NCBI GenBank assembly: GCA_003670735.1
Contig: QWQU01000009.1
Location: forward strand, 1 to 33,779
Direction: 5' to 3'
Length of the DNA stretch: 33,779 nucleotides
Source: Chloroflexota bacterium
Lineage (GTDB): Bacteria > Chloroflexota > Dehalococcoidia > UBA2979
In this document: positions 16,866 through 23,993 of the stretch, one piece after another
Numbering within the stretch: position 1 is the stretch's first letter
How the letters are laid out: each line of letters starts with the position of its first letter
Notes under the pieces: model-generated
What the model was told of the DNA's origin: nothing
What the model saw: the letters and a program-made list of their open reading frames with translations, nothing else
The model's database searches: none
Made by a program: the position numbers and the translations under genes

Positions 16866-16891
16866 GACCGCAACACTGCGGCTTTGCGGTC
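16866..16891. promoter_or_regulatory. Inverted repeat in divergent promoter region
   Basis: GACCGCAA (16866-16873) and TTGCGGTC (16884-16891) form an 8-bp inverted repeat with a 10-nt spacer, between the CDGSH gene and the NlpC-like gene. ACTGCGG inside the spacer region (16875-16881) also recurs inverted as CCGCAGT at 16906-16912. This fits an operator, but no regulator is identified. Confidence 0.4.
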
Positions 16892-16938
16892 ATCACAAAC
16901 GCCATCCGCAGTGGCCGTCACCAGGCGGCGGCTCGATA

Positions 16939-16944
16939 TATGCT
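16939..16944 (+). promoter_or_regulatory. -10-like element for leaderless NlpC/P60-like gene
   Basis: TATGCT (16939-16944) ends exactly 6 nt before the ATG at 16951, with no Shine-Dalgarno between. The same geometry is seen at four other genes in the window. Confidence 0.5.
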
Positions 16945-16950
16945 GAGCCC

Positions 16951-17360
16951 ATGACCGCACCGATCGAGATTCCGCGGCAATTTCTCGATGTTCCGTACAA
17001 CGGCGTGGTCATTCCCGGCTCCAGGCCCGTCGGCGATCTGTCGGCCGGCGCAAATTGCCAGGTCTTCGCCTACGCGATCCTGTCCCACTTCGGGATCGAC
17101 TTTCCGCCTCTGCGCTCAAGCGAACTGTGGACGGATACGACGGCTTCGGTTCAGGTCGACGGCGAACCGAGGCCGCTCGATCTCCTGCTCGTCAACCGAA
17201 CGTCCGACCCTTTCGGGCGCATGTCGGATTGTGCCTCGGCGACGGCTCGGTGATCCATCTCGCGAAGCACATCGGCAAGCCAGCTGTATGGCCACTGGAT
17301 CAGTTTGCTGCCTGGCCCGCCTATGGCGTCAGGATCGGAATCAAACGCCCGTTGCGCTGA
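16951..17360 (+). pseudogene. NlpC/P60-like cysteine peptidase gene with a -1 frameshift
   Basis: The gene reads MTAPIEIPRQFLDVPYNG and NCQVFAYAILSHFGID in the first frame up to about 17214. It continues in a second frame as AHVGLCLGDGSVIHLAKHIG to the stop at 17360. Restoring one G in the GGG run at 17215-17217 gives a continuous 136-residue protein with TSDPFGAHVGLCLGDG at the join. The restored sequence has an NlpC/P60-like arrangement: a helix with the candidate catalytic cysteine (NCQVFAYAIL), then a strand with histidine (AHVGLCLG). There is no signal peptide. Such proteins hydrolyse peptidoglycan peptides or similar amides. The lesion could be a true mutation or a homopolymer sequencing error. 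The promoter-like TATGCT and start codon look intact. Confidence 0.7.
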
Positions 17361-17511
17361 TCTCGATCGGCTCAGCTCAGGCCGCGACCTTCACCTTGTT
17401 GCCTTACGGCTCTTCGCCTTCCGGCTCCGTGAATCGAGCACGGCTCGTCGATGCTCGCTGCGACGGCGCGTGTGAGCTGCTGGAGTTGGCAAGGTGCGGA
17501 CGATCGAGGGG

Positions 17512-17529
17512 TGGAGAGGACTCTCTCCA
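17512..17529. promoter_or_regulatory. Inverted repeat upstream of the monooxygenase gene
   Basis: TGGAGAG-GACT-CTCTCCA is a perfect 7-bp inverted repeat with a 4-nt spacer at 17512-17529. It is followed by an AT-rich stretch (TACTTAACTTATG) that could contain a -10 element. It may be an operator for the monooxygenase; no T run supports a terminator. Confidence 0.4.
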
Positions 17530-17626
17530 TACTTAACTTATGACTCGTTGGGGGGCTTGCCGCAAGGCCCCAGTCGTGGCGCAGACTCGCCGGCTCGCGG
17601 GGTGCTGCGGAGCTGGAGGTCGCGTG

Positions 17627-19102
17627 ATGCGTACTGAACATGCGGTGGTGATTGCGGGTGGTGGGCCGACGGGGCTGATGCTGGCGGCGGAACTCGCGCT
17701 GGCGGGGGTGGATGCGGCGATCGTGGAGCGGCGCGAATCGCAGATGCTGGCGGGACAGCGAGCGGGCGGACTGCACGCTCGATCGATCGAGGTGCTGGAC
17801 CAGCGTGGGGTGGCGGAGCGGTTTCTATCGGCGGGGAAGACGATGCAGGCAGTGGGGTTCGCGCTGAACCCCCTCGACATCAGCGACTTCCCGACGCGGC
17901 ATCCGTATGTGCTGGCGCTGTGGCAGAACCACATCGAGCGCATCCTTGCGGAGTGGGTGACGGAGCTCGGCGTGCGGTTCTATCGCTCGACGGAGGTGGT
18001 GGGGTTCACACAGGACGATGGCGGTGTGGACATCGAGCTGTCGAGTGGTGACTCGTTGCAGGCGCAGTACCTCGTTGGTTGCGATGGCGGGCGGAGCTTC
18101 GTGCGGAAGCATGCGGGGATCGAGTTCCCCGGTTGGGATCCGTCGACGAGCTTCTTGCTGGCCGAGGTGGAGATGACGGAGGTGCCGCCGTCGGGGATTC
18201 AGCGCGATGCGGTCGAGGGGCTGCGCGGCGCGAGCCTGATGGATGACGGCGTGCACTATCGCGTGATGATCGAACAGCCGCCTGCGGGACTCTCGGATGA
18301 TCCGACGCTGGCTGATCTGAGCGCGAAGCTGATCGAGGTGTATGGCACTGACTTTGGTGTGCGCGATGCCGTGTGGATCACGCGGTTCACGGACATGTCG
18401 CGACAGGCGGCGACGTATCGGCAGGGACGCGTGCTGCTTGCTGGCGACGCGGCGCACATTCACTCACCGGCAGGCGGGCAGGGGCTGAACACCGGCGTGC
18501 AGGACGCGGTGAACCTCGGGTGGAAGTTGGCGCAGGTGGTGCGTGGCACGTCGCCGGAGTCGCTGCTCGACACATATCACGCGGAACGGCATCCAGTTGG
18601 TGCTCGTGTGTTGCGCAACACGATGGCGCAGACGGCGCTGAATCGCGGCGACGATCGGACGATGGCGTTGAACGAGACGATCGCGCAGTTCTTGAGCATG
18701 GATGAACCTCGACGACGGATTGCGGGAATGCTGTCGGCGCTGGATGTGCACTACGACCTGGGGTCGGGACATCCGTTGCTGGGGCGGCGCATGCCTGATC
18801 TCGATGTGGTGTTGAAGGACGGGCCGCGGCGTGTGTTCTCGTTGCTGCACGAGGCGCACGCGGTGGTGCTGCGCTTCGGTGTTGCGGGCGCGCTCGATGT
18901 GCGTGTGTGGGGGGATCGAGTGCGATTCGTTGATGCTCGATACGACGGGGTGTGGGAGTTGCCGGTGCTCGGTGCGGTGGCTGCGCCGAGTGCGGTGTTG
19001 ATTCGACCGGATGGGCATGTGGCGTGGGTGGACGAGGGCACTGACGTTGGATTGCGCGAGGCGCTCGAGCTGTGGTGCGGGGCGGCCGGCGAGGCTGCGT
19101 AA
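17627..19102 (+). CDS. FAD-dependent aromatic-ring monooxygenase
   Basis: A 491-residue class A flavoprotein monooxygenase of the PheA/TfdB/rifampicin-monooxygenase type, which hydroxylates aromatic or polyketide substrates with NAD(P)H and oxygen. The three family motifs are present: the dinucleotide fold (VVIAGGGPTGLMLAAELALA, residues about 7-26), the DG motif (LVGCDGGRSFVRK), and the FAD-binding GD motif (GRVLLAGDAAHIHSPAGGQG). The C-terminal part has the weak thioredoxin-like sequence (LIRPDGHVAWVDEG) found in phenol hydroxylase relatives. The ATG at 17627 has GGAGG with 7-nt spacing; a longer open frame from 17540 adds an R/C-rich stretch that is unlikely to be translated. The substrate cannot be predicted from sequence. 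Confidence 0.9.
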   Translation: MRTEHAVVIAGGGPTGLMLAAELALAGVDAAIVERRESQMLAGQRAGGLHARSIEVLDQRGVAERFLSAGKTMQAVGFALNPLDISDFPTRHPYVLALWQNHIERILAEWVTELGVRFYRSTEVVGFTQDDGGVDIELSSGDSLQAQYLVGCDGGRSFVRKHAGIEFPGWDPSTSFLLAEVEMTEVPPSGIQRDAVEGLRGASLMDDGVHYRVMIEQPPAGLSDDPTLADLSAKLIEVYGTDFGVRDAVWITRFTDMSRQAATYRQGRVLLAGDAAHIHSPAGGQGLNTGVQDAVNLGWKLAQVVRGTSPESLLDTYHAERHPVGARVLRNTMAQTALNRGDDRTMALNETIAQFLSMDEPRRRIAGMLSALDVHYDLGSGHPLLGRRMPDLDVVLKDGPRRVFSLLHEAHAVVLRFGVAGALDVRVWGDRVRFVDARYDGVWELPVLGAVAAPSAVLIRPDGHVAWVDEGTDVGLREALELWCGAAGEAA

Positions 19103-19122
19103 GCCTCGGTAGTGCGGTGTTC

Positions 19123-19275
19123 GTCGGACGGCTCGGCTTGCGCCGAGGCCGGGCGTCGGGCGGCTTTCAGCCGCGAGCCGACGCCGGACAGTGTTGAGCC
19201 CACCCTCCCACCCTTATGCGAGGGCTGCGCCCTCGCGCTCCTGCTTCGGAGGGGGCTTCGCCCTCCTCGATCCGC
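19123..19275 (+). repeat. Composite intergenic repeat, copy 3
   Basis: GTCGGACGGCTCGGCT start, GCCGAGGCCGGG hairpin arm, variable GGCGGC-tttca-GCCGC hairpin, CGGACAGTGTTGAGCCCACC core, then GCGAGGGC-TGC-GCCCTCGC and GGAGGG-type hairpins. It lies 3' of the monooxygenase gene. Confidence 0.8.
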
Positions 19276-19440
19276 TTGGGACTTCGTGCGCTCGGCCTCG
19301 CAGAAGCGAAGCCCCCTCGAATCCATTCGGAACTTCATCCACTCGCGGTCGCAAGGGCGTCGCCCCCGCAACCTCGGAGGGCCAGCGCACAACTCGGGTC
19401 GTGTGGTGACCGAGCTACGCGCGCACGGGGCTTCGGCGAT
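19276..19440 (+). repeat. Degenerate tandem extension of repeat copy 3
   Basis: Two degenerate units of about 55 nt follow copy 3. The first carries ATCCGCTTGGGACTTCGT and AGCGAAGCCCCCTCG, the second ATCCATTCGGAACTTCAT and GGGCGTCGCCCCCG. No coding potential is seen in this stretch of the 402-nt gap. Confidence 0.4.
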
Positions 19441-19451
19441 CGAACGGATAG

Positions 19452-19480
19452 CACGAGGCCCGCAGAACGCGGGCCTCGTG
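19452..19480 (-). terminator. Hairpin terminator after GSI-alpha glutamine synthetase
   Basis: A 12-bp perfect stem, CACGAGGCCCGC (19452-19463) with GCGGGCCTCGTG (19469-19480), and a 5-nt loop. It lies 24 nt after the stop of the minus-strand glnA. The downstream T content is poor, so termination may need help. Confidence 0.6.
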
Positions 19481-19504
19481 GGTTGGTGCGTGGGGCTGCG
19501 GGAG

Positions 19505-20842
19505 TTAGAGGTTGCCGAGGTAGCGGCGGACTTCGTACTCAGTGACTTCGCGGCGGAACTGGTCCCATTCCTGGCGCTTGTTCTGGACGAGCGATTCGAC
19601 GATGTGCTCGCCGAGCGCTTGCTTCATGAGCTGGGAGTTGGCGAAGACGGGGATGGCTTCGCCGAGCGAGGACGGGAGCGCAGCGATGTCGAGTGTGGCG
19701 AGCTCAGCTTCGGAGGCGTCGCCGACGGAGCGCTCGAAGGGGGCTGGGAGGGTGTACTGCGCCTCGATGCCCTGCATGCCGGCGGCGAGGGTCGCGGCGA
19801 AGAGCAGGTAGGGGTTGGCGGCGGAGTCGGGCACGCGGAACTCGATACGCGCGGTGTCGGGGCGCTCCGGGTTGTGCGACGGGACGCGCAGCAGGTCTGC
19901 GTGGTTGCTCGTGCTCCACGTGGCGTGGGTGGGGGCTTCGAAGCCGGGCACGATGCGGCGGTACGAGTTCACCCACTGGTTGGAGACGAGCATCATCTCC
20001 GGCGCGTGCTTCAGCACACCGGCCATGTACTGGCGGCCGATCGGGGAGAGCCCGTTGGAGGATGAGGGGTCGGAGAAGATGTTCTCCTCACCTCGGAACA
20101 GCGAGAGCTGGAGGTGCATGCCGGAGCCGTTTTGGTCGGTGCGCGGCTTGGGCATGAAGGTCGCGTAGACGCCGTGGCGCATGGCTACCTCTTTGACGAC
20201 CAGGCGGTACGTCATGATCGAGTCGGCCATGGTGAGCATGTCGGTGTAGCGCAGGTCGATCTCGTGCTGACCGGGCGCCGCCTCGTGGTGACTGAGGACG
20301 ATCGGGATGCCCATCTCCTCGAGCGTGAGCACGGTCTCGCGACGCAGGTCGGAACCAGAGTCGAGCGGCGTGAGGTCGAAGTAGCCGCCGGCGTCGATCG
20401 GCTCGGTGCCGTGCTGGTCACGGAAGTAGAAGAACTCAATCTCTGGGGAGACGTAGCAGGTGAGACCGGCGGCGGTGGCGCGGCGGATCTGCTGCTTGAG
20501 GATGTTGCGCGGGTCACCCTCGAACGGGGTGCCATCGGCCTTGAGGACGTCGCAGAACATGCGGGCCGTGGCGTTGTCGCGCGGCCGCCACGGCAACACC
20601 TGGAAGGTGGCCGGGTCAGGCAGCACGGTCATGTCGGACTCGCTGCGACGCGCGAAGCCCTCGATGGACGAGCCATCAAAGGTGATGCCGTCGGCGAGTG
20701 CGTGCTCGAGGTCCTCGACGGTGATCGCGACGGACTTCAGCACGCCGAGGATGTCGGTGAACCAGAGGCGAATGAACTTCACGTCCAGCTCGCGGCAGGC
20801 GCGGATGACGTGCTGTTGAGAGTCGAGGTCTACGTCTACCAT
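19505..20842 (-). CDS. glnA: Glutamine synthetase, type I (alpha-like)
   Basis: A 445-residue type I glutamine synthetase, which makes glutamine from glutamate, ammonia and ATP. Family motifs include FDGSSIEGFARRSESDM (residues about 55-71), the active-site EIEFFYF and SHHEAAPGQHEID, and NQWVNSYRRIVPGFEAP. The arginine after EGFA matches the feedback-sensing Arg62 region of Bacillus GSI-alpha enzymes. The region where GSI-beta enzymes carry the adenylylated tyrosine reads FERSVGDASEAEL and lacks that tyrosine, so adenylylation control is unlikely. The length fits GSI-alpha. The ATG at 20842 has no Shine-Dalgarno but has TAGGAT 6 nt upstream, suggesting a leaderless mRNA. It is downstream of a second synthetase on the same strand. 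Confidence 0.93.
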   Translation of the reverse strand: MVDVDLDSQQHVIRACRELDVKFIRLWFTDILGVLKSVAITVEDLEHALADGITFDGSSIEGFARRSESDMTVLPDPATFQVLPWRPRDNATARMFCDVLKADGTPFEGDPRNILKQQIRRATAAGLTCYVSPEIEFFYFRDQHGTEPIDAGGYFDLTPLDSGSDLRRETVLTLEEMGIPIVLSHHEAAPGQHEIDLRYTDMLTMADSIMTYRLVVKEVAMRHGVYATFMPKPRTDQNGSGMHLQLSLFRGEENIFSDPSSSNGLSPIGRQYMAGVLKHAPEMMLVSNQWVNSYRRIVPGFEAPTHATWSTSNHADLLRVPSHNPERPDTARIEFRVPDSAANPYLLFAATLAAGMQGIEAQYTLPAPFERSVGDASEAELATLDIAALPSSLGEAIPVFANSQLMKQALGEHIVESLVQNKRQEWDQFRREVTEYEVRRYLGNL

Positions 20843-20848
20843 GCTGCG

Positions 20849-20854
20849 ATCCTA
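20849..20854 (-). promoter_or_regulatory. -10-like element for leaderless GSI-alpha glnA
   Basis: On the minus strand TAGGAT ends exactly 6 nt (CGCAGC) before the ATG. No clear -35 is seen at 17-18 nt. Confidence 0.5.
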
Positions 20855-20940
20855 ACCCAGCGCTGCGCGCTCTGCGTGACCGACTCGTGAAGTTCCGTGT
20901 CTCGTTTGTCTGTGTTCGACTGCCTGGGCTGTACGCAAGC

Positions 20941-20966
20941 AATGGCCCCGGTTGCCCGGGGCCATT
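20941..20966 (-). terminator. Hairpin between the two glutamine synthetase genes
   Basis: AATGGCCCCGG (20941-20951) pairs with CCGGGGCCATT (20956-20966) across loop TTGC, an 11-bp stem 30 nt after the stop of the upstream GSI-beta gene. The T run on the minus strand is weak. It separates the two glnA genes into distinct transcripts, matching the separate promoter of the downstream gene. Confidence 0.65.
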
Positions 20967-20995
20967 GGTGTTACTCGCAGGCCGTATCGGACGGC

Positions 20996-22420
20996 TTAGC
21001 CGTTGAAGTACAGCTCGTACTCGTACGGAGTCGGGCGGAGGCGCACTTCCTGAGCCTCTGCACGCTTCCACTCCAGCCAGGTGTCGATGACGTCCTGGGT
21101 GAAGACGCCGCCCTGGAGCAGGAACTCGTGGTCCTTCTCCAGCGCGTCGAGGGCCGCGTCGAGCGAACCGGGGACGGTCGGGATCTTGGCAGCTTCTTCG
21201 GCCGGGAGGTCGTAGATGTTGCGGTCGAGCGGGTCACCCGGGTCGATCTGCTTCTGGATGCCGTCGAGGCCAGCCATCAGCATCGCGCTGAACGCGAGGT
21301 ACGGGTTGCTGGTCGCGTCCGCCGGGCGGAACTCGATGCGCTTGGCCTTGGCCGACATCGAGTAGGTCGGGATGCGGACCGAAGCGGAGCGGTTACGCAT
21401 GGAGTACGCCAGGTTCACGGGCGCCTCGTAGTGCGGGACCAGTCGCTTGTACGAGTTGGTCGTCGGCGCCGCGAACGCGAGCACGGAGTGCGCGTGGCGG
21501 AGGAGACCACCGATGTACCAGCGAGCGGTCTGCGACAGGCCGGCGTACCCGTTGCTGTCGTAGAAGGTCGGCTCGCCGTTCTTCCACAGCGACTGGTGCG
21601 TGTGCATGCCGGTGCCGTTGTCGCCGTAGATCGGCTTCGCCATGAACGTGGCGACCTTGCCGTGCTTCTTGGCGATGTTGCGGGTGAAGTACTTGTACCA
21701 CTGGGCTCGGTCGGCCTGCTGCGTGAGCGTGCCGAAGAGCATGGCGAGCTCGCACTGACCAGCAGTGGCGACCTCGTGGTGGTGCAGCTCCATCTCGGCG
21801 CCGACGCTCTCAAGGGCGTCGACGATCTCGTTGCGGATCTCGACGAGGGTGTCGAACGGCGGGACGGGGGCGTAGCCCTCCTTGCCGGGGATCTTGAAGG
21901 CCATGTTGCCGCCAGTGGCGGACTCGTCACGGCCGGTGTTCCAGGCAGCCTCGACGGACTCGACGAAGTAGAAGGCCGTGTTCTGGCCCTGCTGGTAGCG
22001 GACGTCGTCGAAGAGGAAGAACTCCAGCTCCGGGCCCCAGAACGAGGTGTCCGCGATGCCAGTGGTCTTGAGGTAGGCCTCAGCCTTCTTCGCGATGTTG
22101 CGCGGGTCGCGGCTGTAGGGCTGGTGGGTCATCGGGTCGGCGACGTCGCAGATGAGGCTGAGCGTCGGCGTCGTGTAAACGGAGTCGATGGCCGCCGTGT
22201 CGAGGTCCGGCATGAGGAGCATGTCGGACTCGTGGATCTGCTGGAAGCCGCGGAAGCTCGAACCATCGAACCCGCTGCCTTCGGCGATGAGGTCGGCGTT
22301 GAGCCGGTGCGCCGGGAGCATGAAGTGCTGCCAACGGCCGAACAGGTCGGCGACCTTAAGGTCGACCTTGGTGACGCCGTTGGCCTTCACCATGTCGAGC
22401 GCTTCCTGGAGTGTGGTCAC
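20996..22420 (-). CDS. glnA: Glutamine synthetase, type I (beta-like, adenylylatable)
   Basis: A 474-residue type I glutamine synthetase of the beta class. It has GSGFDGSSFRGFQQIHESDM, the active-site stretches LEFFLFDDVRY and HHHEVATAGQCELAMLFG, KPIYGDNGTGMHTHQS, and NSYKRLVPHYEAPVNLAYS. The adenylylation motif RNIYDLPAEE places the regulatory tyrosine at about residue 403, matching Tyr397 of the E. coli enzyme, so GlnE-type control is plausible. The frame opens at 22477, but the GTG at 22420 has GGGGAGG close upstream and gives the expected MTTLQEALDMVK and a family-normal length. It follows the orphan regulator gene and a GlnR-like half-site array on the same strand. Confidence 0.95.
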   Translation of the reverse strand: MTTLQEALDMVKANGVTKVDLKVADLFGRWQHFMLPAHRLNADLIAEGSGFDGSSFRGFQQIHESDMLLMPDLDTAAIDSVYTTPTLSLICDVADPMTHQPYSRDPRNIAKKAEAYLKTTGIADTSFWGPELEFFLFDDVRYQQGQNTAFYFVESVEAAWNTGRDESATGGNMAFKIPGKEGYAPVPPFDTLVEIRNEIVDALESVGAEMELHHHEVATAGQCELAMLFGTLTQQADRAQWYKYFTRNIAKKHGKVATFMAKPIYGDNGTGMHTHQSLWKNGEPTFYDSNGYAGLSQTARWYIGGLLRHAHSVLAFAAPTTNSYKRLVPHYEAPVNLAYSMRNRSASVRIPTYSMSAKAKRIEFRPADATSNPYLAFSAMLMAGLDGIQKQIDPGDPLDRNIYDLPAEEAAKIPTVPGSLDAALDALEKDHEFLLQGGVFTQDVIDTWLEWKRAEAQEVRLRPTPYEYELYFNG

Positions 22421-22570
22421 AGTGCCTCCCCTGCGTCCGCCAGCCGACGGATCGCCCGCAGTCCCTGAAATTGCCAAACAGAGGGCCTCAACAGTGGCCG
22501 CCCGATGGGCTGCCAGATTCTGCCTCGGCTCGTGTTACTGCGGAAGTTAATCCGGGGCGGTTTCCCTCGG

Positions 22571-22608
22571 ATTACCTGTTTGTTACGAACACGTTTCGAA
22601 GGTGGTTG
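22571..22608 (-). promoter_or_regulatory. GlnR-box-like half-site array upstream of glnA
   Basis: Read on the minus strand, four 5-nt units spaced by 6 nt (11-bp period) are CAACC, GAAAC, GTAAC and GTAAT. The two central units match the actinobacterial GlnR half-sites GaAAC and gTnAC exactly; the outer two are weak. The array lies about 150-190 nt upstream of the GSI-beta start, a position suited to an activator. Confidence 0.5.
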
Positions 22609-22648
22609 ATAACACCTGACGTACGGTGAAAGCGGGCAGAACTGCTCG

Positions 22649-23353
22649 TTACTGCTCGCCGAGGCTCATGTTCGGGCGGCCGGCACCGTCGTCGAGGAAG
22701 CGATAGCCCACGTTGCGGACCGTCTCGATGAACGGCTCATGACGTTCGATCTTGGCTCGGATACGGCGGATGTGAACGTCCACGGTACGAGAGCCGCCGT
22801 AGTAGTCGTAGCCCCAGACGCGGTTGAGGAGCGCCTCGCGGGTGAAGGGCTTGCCGGCGTTGGTCGCGAGGAAGCGGAGGAGCTCGTACTCCTTGTAGGT
22901 GAGGTCGACCGCGTCACCATCGACGCTGACGGTATAGCGCTCCAGGTCGATGGCGAGGCCGCCGCGACGGAGGACGTTGCCCTCGTCGGCGCCGGTGCGC
23001 ACCCAGAGCGCTCGGGACATGCGGACCTGGAGCTCTTCCGGGTCGGCGGGGGTGAGCATGAAGTCGTCGACTTTGACGCCGGCGCCGACGAGCGTGAGCT
23101 GCTCCCGGGTGGCGAAGAGGACGACACCGACGCGGTCAGCAATCTCGGAATCCCGCAGCACGGCAGCGAGGCCGCCCGGGGTGATGCCGATGCCGAGGTC
23201 GAGGCCGAGCAGTGCGGGACGCCACTCGCGGACGGCGAGCAGGCCAGCCTCCAGGTTCCGTTCGGAGCGGAAGGGGTGGCCGTTGGCGCGCGCAGCCATG
23301 TTCGCGGCCGTGATGACCTGCGGGTCGTCGCTGACCAGAAGAATGCGCTGCAT
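22649..23353 (-). CDS. OmpR/PhoB-family orphan response regulator, GlnR-like candidate
   Basis: A 234-residue two-domain regulator. The receiver (about 1-115) has the acidic pair D9/D10 and the phosphoacceptor-position D52 (LLGLDLG). The invariant lysine before proline is replaced: DDFMLTPADPEEL has Thr where KP is normal. The C-terminal winged helix (about 135-225) is typical of OmpR/PhoB: YKEYELLRFLATNAGKPFTR, LLNRVWGYDYYGGSRTVDVH, RNVGYRFLDD. No kinase gene is adjacent. The missing lysine and position next to two glutamine synthetases suggest a phosphorylation-independent nitrogen regulator analogous to actinobacterial GlnR; this is inference. The ATG at 23353 is favoured because TACAAT lies exactly 6 nt upstream (leaderless); a GTG at 23374 would add seven residues. 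Confidence 0.85.
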   Translation of the reverse strand: MQRILLVSDDPQVITAANMAARANGHPFRSERNLEAGLLAVREWRPALLGLDLGIGITPGGLAAVLRDSEIADRVGVVLFATREQLTLVGAGVKVDDFMLTPADPEELQVRMSRALWVRTGADEGNVLRRGGLAIDLERYTVSVDGDAVDLTYKEYELLRFLATNAGKPFTREALLNRVWGYDYYGGSRTVDVHIRRIRAKIERHEPFIETVRNVGYRFLDDGAGRPNMSLGEQ

Positions 23354-23359
23354 CGCTGG

Positions 23360-23388
23360 ATTGTAGACCAGCACTCTGGGGCTGTCTC
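23360..23388 (-). promoter_or_regulatory. Promoter of the orphan response regulator
   Basis: On the minus strand, GAGACA (23388-23383), a 17-nt spacer and TACAAT (23365-23360) form a promoter whose -10 ends 6 nt before the ATG, so transcription probably starts at the first codon. Confidence 0.6.
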
Positions 23389-23399
23389 ACGCTCGTGAG
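23386..23399. promoter_or_regulatory. Inverted repeat overlapping the regulator's -35
   Basis: CTCACG-CT-CGTGAG is a 6-bp inverted repeat that overlaps the -35 of the response regulator gene in the divergent gap with the GNAT gene. It is a candidate operator of unknown regulator. Confidence 0.4.
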
Positions 23400-23464
23400 C
23401 GCGGGATGTTACGAATGGTGGCGAATTGGCAATCTGATCGGAACACGCATCGCGGAGCGAACGC

Positions 23465-23983
23465 ATGCCTGAGCTACGACTGACGAGCTGCACGTTGCGC
23501 CCGATCCGGCCGGGCGATGAGGACTCGATCGCGCGGTACGCAGACAACGTGCAGGTGTGGCGGAACGTGCTCGATCGCTTCCCGCATCCGTACACGCTCG
23601 AAGCCGCTCGGTCGTGGGTGGCGCACTGCCAGACGCACGAGCCGCAGACGCACAACTTCGGGATTGAGGTCGATGGCGCGATCGTGGGGATGATCGGCCT
23701 CGAGTCAGGGGCGGACGTGCACCGACGCTCGATGGAGATCGGGTACTGGCTGGGCGAGCCGTTCTGGGGTCGCGGGATCGCGACGGAGGCGGCCCGCGCG
23801 GTGACGGAGTACGCGTTCGCGACGTTCGACATCAATCGGGTGCAGGCATGGGTGTTCGGCTGGAACCCGGCTTCGGCGCGGGTGCTGGAGAAGGCCGGGT
23901 ACGTACTCGAGGGTCGGCATGTGGGGGCGGTGACGAAGGCGGGCGAGACGACGGACGAGCTGGCCTACGCGATCGTGCGCTGA
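23465..23983 (+). CDS. GNAT family N-acetyltransferase (RimJ/RimL type)
   Basis: A 172-residue GNAT acetyltransferase close to the RimJ/RimL group, which acetylate ribosomal protein N-termini or other amines using acetyl-CoA. It starts LRLTSCTLRPIRPGDEDSIA and has the acetyl-CoA-binding segment WLGEPFWGRGIATEAARAV at about residues 97-115. Typical RimJ-like ending sequences are NPASARVLEKAGYVLEGR and GETTDELAYAIVR. The ATG at 23465 has GGAG about 7 nt upstream. It converges on the CHAP gene with only 10 nt between stops. The substrate is not predictable. Confidence 0.88.
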   Translation: MPELRLTSCTLRPIRPGDEDSIARYADNVQVWRNVLDRFPHPYTLEAARSWVAHCQTHEPQTHNFGIEVDGAIVGMIGLESGADVHRRSMEIGYWLGEPFWGRGIATEAARAVTEYAFATFDINRVQAWVFGWNPASARVLEKAGYVLEGRHVGAVTKAGETTDELAYAIVR

Positions 23984-23993
23984 GCTCGCGTCC

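Noticed and set aside
17540-17626. N-terminal extension of the FAD monooxygenase from ATG 17540
   Set aside because: The extension is R/C-rich and precedes the nucleotide-binding fold unnaturally; GGAGG is well placed for the ATG at 17627. A CATACT 6 nt before 17540 leaves a small doubt.
20897-22468. Plus-strand 523-codon open frame opposite GSI-beta glutamine synthetase
   Set aside because: Valine/arginine-rich shadow of a clearly conserved minus-strand enzyme.
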